The translations under genes were made by a program, and so were the position numbers. DNA of 64,000 nucleotides from RDYZ01 sp964518905 (lineage in GTDB: Bacteria; Cyanobacteriota; Cyanobacteriia; Cyanobacteriales; Geitlerinemataceae). Location of the stretch: contig CAZFJL010000010.1 in the NCBI GenBank assembly GCA_964518905.1, positions 1 to 64,000 on the forward strand, written 5' to 3'. The notes under the pieces were generated by a model. It had not been told where the DNA came from, ran no database searches, and was given only the letters and a program-made list of their open reading frames with translations. How positions within the stretch are numbered: position 1 is the first letter of the stretch; each line of letters starts with the position of its first letter. Positions 59,356 through 64,000 of this stretch are shown piece after piece.

Positions 59356-61665
59356 ATGTCCGATCGCTTTGCTCTCAAAACGTTCAAACAAATACTCTGG
59401 CAGTGGCGTGCAGTGGCGGCGTCCGTGCCCAGTATCACGATCCTCGTACTGCTGATTCGCGGAGTCGGGGGGCTTCAGGGATTTGAGCTAAAAATGCTCG
59501 ACTATTTTTTTCAATGGCGTCCCCTGGAAGCACGCGATCCACGGATTACGATCGTCGGCATTAGCGAGCCTGATATCCAAGAGTATGGTTATCCGATTAA
59601 CGACGATATCCTCGCCACCCTACTTGAAAAAATCGCAGCGACCGATCCACAGGCGATCGGCATTGATATTTATCGCGATTTGCCCGTACCGCCCCCCTAC
59701 GATCAACTACTCGAAGAACTGCGTCAGAATCCCGATCGGCTGACCAGCGAGGCAACTCAAGCCGAGACCGAACCCAGCTACGAACGCTTAACGAATGTCT
59801 TTCGACAAAACCCAAATATCATCGGGATTACCAAAGTGACGGGCGGCAATGAAAGTGTTGCACCCTCGCCGGTACTCGAAAGTTTGGGGCAAATCAGCGC
59901 CAATGATCTGCCGCCGGATATTGACGATCGCCAACGACGCGGATTTTTATACCTCAAGCCTGAGGAAGACGGCGACACCTATTTTGGGCTGGGGTTCAAG
60001 CTCGCCATGATCTATCTCGATCAGGAGGGCATCACTCCGCGCATGAGCGATAACAATCTGTGGGTGCAAATTGAAGATACGATTTTCTACCCGATCGAAC
60101 GCAACAGCGGCAGCTACGTACACAACGATAGCGGCGGCTACCAAATTTTGATTAACTACCGTGGGCCGAACGGGTCATTTGATCGGGTCACGCTCGACGA
60201 TGTGCTATCGGATCGAGTCGATCGCTCGATCCTTCACGATCGCATCGTTCTGATTGGGATGACCGCCGAGAGCGTTAAAGATGTCGTTTCAACACCGTTT
60301 ACCAGCCTGCACAAAGGCACGGATGAGGCGAGAGTTCCGGGTGTGGAAGTTCATGCCCATATCGCCAGTCAGATCATGAGTGCAACTCTCGATGGTCGCA
60401 AAAACATCCGCATGATCCCGGATTGGGCAGAGGCACTCATTATTTTGGGCGGGGCTTGTGTGGGCGGTGTACTTAGTTGGAACTGGCGCTATAGCTCGCC
60501 GTTTTGGCGAATTGCGCCGCATATTCTCGGGGTGGTTGGTTGTGGCGGTATTGCCTATGGTTGCTTTGTTGCGGGGTGGTGGATTCCGATCGTGCCGCCC
60601 GTCGTCGCCCAAATTAGCACCGCGATCGCGATCACGGCCTATGTTGCTCGATCGGCGGCGGACATTCGCCAAACGTTTAGCCGCTATCTCACCGATGAAG
60701 TCGTTGAAACCCTGCTCGAAACGCCCGATGGCTTACATATGGGGGGAGAGCGTCGCCGCATCACGATTTTGACTTCGGATCTGCGAGGCTTTACGGGCAT
60801 CTCGGAGCGTTTGCCACCAGAAAAAGTGATCGGAATTTTAAATATTTATTTGGACGCGATGGCGACAGCGATCGTCAATCATCAAGGGACGATCGATGAG
60901 TTTATGGGTGATGGCATCCTGGTGTTATTTGGTGCGCCGACCCAGCGCGAAGACGATCCCGAGCGAGCGGTGGCCTGTGCGATCGCGATGCAAAAGGCGA
61001 TGGCTGGCGTCAATCAGCAAATGGCCGATCGCAATCTGCCGTCACTCGAAATGGGGATCGGTATTCATACCGGCGAAGTCGTGGTGGGCAATATTGGCTC
61101 GATGCAGCGCAGCAAATATGGCGTGGTTGGCTCCGAGGTCAATCTAACTTACCGAATTGAAGGCTATACGGTAGGCGGCCAGATTTTAATTACGGATGCC
61201 ACCAAAAATCAGCTTACGATTCCGATCGAAACGGACGGCCAACAGCAGGTGTCACCGAAAGGCGTAATCGAACCGATTTTGATTCACTCGGTCACGGGTA
61301 TTCGCGGCAAATACAACTTGCGTCTAGCCAGTGAGACCGAGGAATTACACGCGATCGATTCGCCGATCAAACTCAATTTCGCCGAAATTAAGGGAAAAGA
61401 TATTAGCCCCGATCGCTATTCAGGACAATTGACGGGTCTGTCGGAAAAACATGTGGATCTGGTCACCGAGCGATCGTTAGCGCCCCTCACCAACCTCCAA
61501 TTTCGCCTAACGACGAACGGCGAGGAGAGTGAAACCGAGTTTTACGCCAAAGTTATGAAACGGGGATCACAACCCAATACGTTCCGTCTACGACTCACCT
61601 CGATCCCGCTAGACGTCAAAACCTACTTTGCGACGCTCTATGATGCAGAACGAGAGGATACCTAG
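59356..61665 (+). CDS. CHASE2 sensor - class III nucleotide cyclase - PilZ-like protein
   Basis: 769 residues. One N-terminal membrane helix, an extracytoplasmic CHASE2 domain (about 40-350; FFQWRPLEARDPRITIVGI, LDDVLSDRVDRSILHDRIVLIGM), then three clustered membrane helices (about 358-432). The cyclase domain has metal aspartates Asp475 (LTSDLRGFTGIS) and Asp519 (EFMGDGILVLFG). The purine-selecting positions are Glu515 and Gly589, not Lys and Asp/Thr, so ATP use is unproven. The C-terminal part (about 690-769; SPDRYSGQLTGLSEKHVDLVT, TLYDAERED) resembles a PilZ module that could bind c-di-GMP, but no clear RxxxR motif is seen. It follows the DUF928 gene. Confidence 0.9.
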   Translation: MSDRFALKTFKQILWQWRAVAASVPSITILVLLIRGVGGLQGFELKMLDYFFQWRPLEARDPRITIVGISEPDIQEYGYPINDDILATLLEKIAATDPQAIGIDIYRDLPVPPPYDQLLEELRQNPDRLTSEATQAETEPSYERLTNVFRQNPNIIGITKVTGGNESVAPSPVLESLGQISANDLPPDIDDRQRRGFLYLKPEEDGDTYFGLGFKLAMIYLDQEGITPRMSDNNLWVQIEDTIFYPIERNSGSYVHNDSGGYQILINYRGPNGSFDRVTLDDVLSDRVDRSILHDRIVLIGMTAESVKDVVSTPFTSLHKGTDEARVPGVEVHAHIASQIMSATLDGRKNIRMIPDWAEALIILGGACVGGVLSWNWRYSSPFWRIAPHILGVVGCGGIAYGCFVAGWWIPIVPPVVAQISTAIAITAYVARSAADIRQTFSRYLTDEVVETLLETPDGLHMGGERRRITILTSDLRGFTGISERLPPEKVIGILNIYLDAMATAIVNHQGTIDEFMGDGILVLFGAPTQREDDPERAVACAIAMQKAMAGVNQQMADRNLPSLEMGIGIHTGEVVVGNIGSMQRSKYGVVGSEVNLTYRIEGYTVGGQILITDATKNQLTIPIETDGQQQVSPKGVIEPILIHSVTGIRGKYNLRLASETEELHAIDSPIKLNFAEIKGKDISPDRYSGQLTGLSEKHVDLVTERSLAPLTNLQFRLTTNGEESETEFYAKVMKRGSQPNTFRLRLTSIPLDVKTYFATLYDAEREDT

Positions 61666-61706
61666 CGTCCTTCAGACCGCCGAATTCCCGCTATCTCCCC
61701 AACCCC

Positions 61707-63590
61707 ATGCGACCGCCCCGCAACCTCACCCTCATTTTCGGCGTCTGCGTCATCCTCGCTTTGTCGATTTGGCTGATCACGTCGCTGGGCTGGCTCTATA
61801 GCCAAATTGCCTGGTCAGCGCCGCCGTTTTTGGCGGGGTTGCTCGTGATTTTACTGATCATCACGATCGCCGTCGCCCTCTACGCCTTTCTCTATTATTT
61901 CGGCCTATTTAACCCGTCAGGATTCGGTAAATTTAGCAAATTTGGCAGATTTGGCAAATCTTCCCGATCGGATCAAACACGCCGCACCCTTCGCGCTCCG
62001 ACCGACAAAACCGACGCCGCGACCGCCAACCTCAACGCCGTTCGTAAACAGGTCAGCCAGATCCAGGACGAGGTCACTCGCCGCGCTCTCCTGAGCCGAT
62101 CGCGCGAAATTGAGACCAACATGGCACGGCGCAACCTCCAAATCGTCGTCTTTGGCACGGGATCAGCCGGGAAAACCTCGCTAATTAACGCGCTACTGGG
62201 TCGCGTGGTGGGTCGCGTGGCCGCGCCGATGGGGTCAACCCAGGAGGGGCGGGTGTTTACGCTGGAATTGGACGGGGTTGGGCAGTCGGTGGAGATTGTC
62301 GATACGCCGGGAATTCTGGAAGCAGGCGAGGCGGGCGGGATGCGATCGCAGGTGGCGCGGCAGTGGGCGGCAGAGGCGGATTTGCTGATTTTTGTGGTGG
62401 ATAACGACCTCACCCAAGCGGAATTTGCGCCGCTAATTGCCCTCGCTGAGATCGGTAAACGTTCGATCGTCGCCTTTAACAAAAGCGATTTATACCTAGA
62501 AGCCGATCGCGATGATATTCTCGCCAAACTGCGATCGCGCCTGCACCGTTGGATTCCGCCCAGCGACATCGTCGCGATCGCCAGTAACCCGCCCTCCGTC
62601 CGGCTCGACAGCGGTGAAGTCATCAAGCCCAACCCGGAAATCATCGCCCTCGTGCAGCAAATCATCGCGGTTTTGCGGGCGGAAGGCGAAGATCTGATCG
62701 CCGATAATATCCTGCTGCAATCCCAGCGCCTCGGCGATCGCGCCCGCAAACTGATCGACGCCCAGCGCCACCGCCAAGCCGCCAAAATCGTCGATCGCTA
62801 CCAATGGATCGGCGCGGGAGCCGTCGCGATGACGCCGTTGCCGGTGGTGGATATGTTGGCGGCGGCGGCAGTGAATGCGCAAATGGTGGTCGAAATCGCC
62901 ACGGTGTACGGCTGCGAGCTAAATATGGAACGGGGTCGCGAGCTGGCGCTATCGTTGGGAAAAACCCTCGCCAGTTTGGGCATCGTCAAAGGAGCCGTGC
63001 AGTTGGTGGCCGGGGCGCTGTCGCTGAATATCGCGACGCTGGTCGTGGGGCGAGCGATTCAGGGCATTGTCGCAGCTTACTTAACTCGGATTGCGGGCAA
63101 AAGTTTCATCGAATATTTCCGCCAGGATCAGGACTGGGGCGATGGTGGTATGACCGAGGTGGTGCAGCGACAGTTTCAGCTCACGCGCAAAGAGGAGTTT
63201 GTCAAAGCCTTTGTCAAAGATGCGTTTAATAAAGTGGTCGAGCCGCTAAAACTATCGATCGAGCCGGATGATCTCGACGAAGGGCCGCTGTTTGTGCAGG
63301 AGGGACGACCGATCGCCGATCGCGAGTTTGATCGCTGGGCGGACGATACGCCGATCACCCCGTTTTCGTCCAGCGATCTCGATCGTCCAGAACCGATCTA
63401 CGCCGATCTCGACCCGATCGCCGATCGCCCCGCTGCCCCCATTCCCTTCAATGCGGATTCCCACCCCCGATCGCAGCCCGCCCCCACGCCCAGCAACCGC
63501 GACGAAGACTACGAACTTGCCATCATTGAACGCTCGGACGAACAGGAACCCGACGACTGGAATCGATCGGCGGCACGCGACGATTGGTAG
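61707..63590 (+). CDS. Membrane GTPase with DUF697 domain
   Basis: 627 residues. Two N-terminal membrane helices (about 8-31 and 38-68) precede an Era/TrmE-like G domain: G1 GTGSAGKTSLINALLG, G3 DTPGILEAG, G4 NKSD. The DUF697 part follows (IDAQRHRQAAKIVDRYQWI, then hydrophobic helices MTPLPVVDMLAAAAVNAQM and GAVQLVAGALSLNIATLVVG). The tail is acidic and disordered (about 540-627). Cyanobacterial relatives are labelled small GTP-binding proteins; role unknown, perhaps membrane or ribosome linked. It starts 41 bases after the cyclase stop, so co-transcription is likely. Confidence 0.9.
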   Translation: MRPPRNLTLIFGVCVILALSIWLITSLGWLYSQIAWSAPPFLAGLLVILLIITIAVALYAFLYYFGLFNPSGFGKFSKFGRFGKSSRSDQTRRTLRAPTDKTDAATANLNAVRKQVSQIQDEVTRRALLSRSREIETNMARRNLQIVVFGTGSAGKTSLINALLGRVVGRVAAPMGSTQEGRVFTLELDGVGQSVEIVDTPGILEAGEAGGMRSQVARQWAAEADLLIFVVDNDLTQAEFAPLIALAEIGKRSIVAFNKSDLYLEADRDDILAKLRSRLHRWIPPSDIVAIASNPPSVRLDSGEVIKPNPEIIALVQQIIAVLRAEGEDLIADNILLQSQRLGDRARKLIDAQRHRQAAKIVDRYQWIGAGAVAMTPLPVVDMLAAAAVNAQMVVEIATVYGCELNMERGRELALSLGKTLASLGIVKGAVQLVAGALSLNIATLVVGRAIQGIVAAYLTRIAGKSFIEYFRQDQDWGDGGMTEVVQRQFQLTRKEEFVKAFVKDAFNKVVEPLKLSIEPDDLDEGPLFVQEGRPIADREFDRWADDTPITPFSSSDLDRPEPIYADLDPIADRPAAPIPFNADSHPRSQPAPTPSNRDEDYELAIIERSDEQEPDDWNRSAARDDW

Positions 63591-63892
63591 GTGTAGCAAA
63601 AAAAGATTGTATTAAATTAAGGACTCACAAAAAAGCTGATATAGCGGTGTCCGCCTGGATCGACGATCTAAGCTTATATAGCAAAAAACGATTTGGTTAG
63701 GACTTCTCAAAAAAAGCTGAGAGCACTGAGCGGAGTCGAAGTGCGGTTCTCAGATTGGACGAGAGTGTCCTAACACAATCGGCTTACGCTATACACAGTC
63801 GGATTTCGTATCAAAGGTCTCGCTCCATACGATCAATCTATGTCTTGACTTGGCCTACTTAATCTGCAATGAAGGCGCAGAAAATCGGGAGA
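63591..63892. other. Repeat-rich intergenic stretch
   Basis: 302 bases without a gene. It holds GAGCACTGAGCGGAGTCGAA, a sequence type often dispersed in cyanobacteria, inside a stem whose ends are GTTAGGAC (about 63697) and GTCCTAAC (about 63767). The right half of the AGACC...GGTCT palindrome (63811-63820) with its CGCTCC...GATCAATC tail follows. Confidence 0.6.
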
Positions 63893-64000
63893 TCACACAG
63901 CCGAATTTGCCATTAATGACGGCAAGAAATTAACGATCGCCGGAAAAGCAATAATCGCCACCAACACCAACAGTTGCACAATCACAAACGGAATCACCCC
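63893..64000 (-). CDS. TRAP transporter large permease (DctM-type), C-terminal end only
   Basis: Partial: the window ends inside the gene. The last 35 codons before the TGA at 63893-63895 read GVIPFVIVQLLVLVAIIAFP, then an end with NFLPSLMANSAV. This fits the final membrane helix of the large permease of tripartite ATP-independent periplasmic transporters, which carry organic acids across the inner membrane with a binding protein. Because only one helix is visible, the family call is likely but not certain. Confidence 0.72.
   Translation of the reverse strand, partial: GVIPFVIVQLLVLVAIIAFPAIVNFLPSLMANSAV

Overview
The window looks like chromosomal DNA of a filamentous or biofilm-forming cyanobacterium. 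The palindrome GCGATCGC (HIP1) and its GATCG cores recur in almost every gene. The gene content is cyanobacterial: a carotenoid cleavage oxygenase, a plastid-type PdhC, DUF928 and CHASE2-cyclase proteins, TPS-CHAT and DUF4347/RTX surface proteins, and a heavily expanded signalling set. No rRNA, tRNA or CRISPR array was seen. The only RNA gene I can support is the SRP RNA.

Layout. 0.3-3.2 kb: carA and a carotenoid oxygenase. 3.2-11.0 kb: two secreted surface proteins on the minus strand, a filamentous-haemagglutinin/CHAT protein and a DUF4347-propeller-RTX protein. 11.3-13.5 kb: a phasin-like protein, a Cys-rich protein and a diguanylate cyclase. 13.7-17.0 kb: pdhC and nnr. 17.1-19.3 kb: a repeat-bearing AT-rich stretch with an FkbM-like gene, a YCII protein and ffs. 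19.5-22.6 kb: pgk, a universal stress protein and two small proteins. 22.9-27.8 kb: a class III adenylate cyclase, a tail-overlapping membrane protein and a Ser/Thr kinase. 28.2-29.9 kb: a PpiC-type isomerase, a MITE and a Tat-exported ferritin-like protein. 30.1-46.3 kb: a minus-strand block with a giant DUF4347/Calx-beta/RTX adhesin of about 3550 residues, followed by two AAA-like (STAND-type) proteins, one fused to two WD40 propellers and one fused to GGDEF. 47.1-52.8 kb: a conserved protein, dnaA, a small conserved protein, anmK and a malic enzyme. 52.9-58.1 kb: a Tat-lipoprotein sulfatase, a front-end-type desaturase, rplY and a PfkB kinase. 58.3-63.6 kb: DUF928, a CHASE2-cyclase-PilZ protein and a membrane GTPase. 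The right edge cuts a TRAP-type permease.

How the genes fit together. Housekeeping genes alternate with accessory blocks devoted to cell-surface proteins (three very large secreted proteins) and second-messenger signalling (two class III cyclases, two GGDEF proteins, a PilZ domain, a Ser/Thr kinase and WD40 STAND-like NTPases). The most system-like unit is the run giant adhesin -> AAA-WD40 -> AAA-GGDEF. There an NTPase switch that could make c-di-GMP sits directly downstream of a surface adhesin. This link is inference from gene order and domains.

Mobile DNA. There are two 135-bp, roughly 94% identical, inverted relics of what looks like the right end of an IS200/IS605 TnpB element. Each lies 21-24 bp from the start codon of a signalling gene. 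There is also a 132-bp MITE with CTAG-flanked inverted ends and at least three families of dispersed palindromic repeats.
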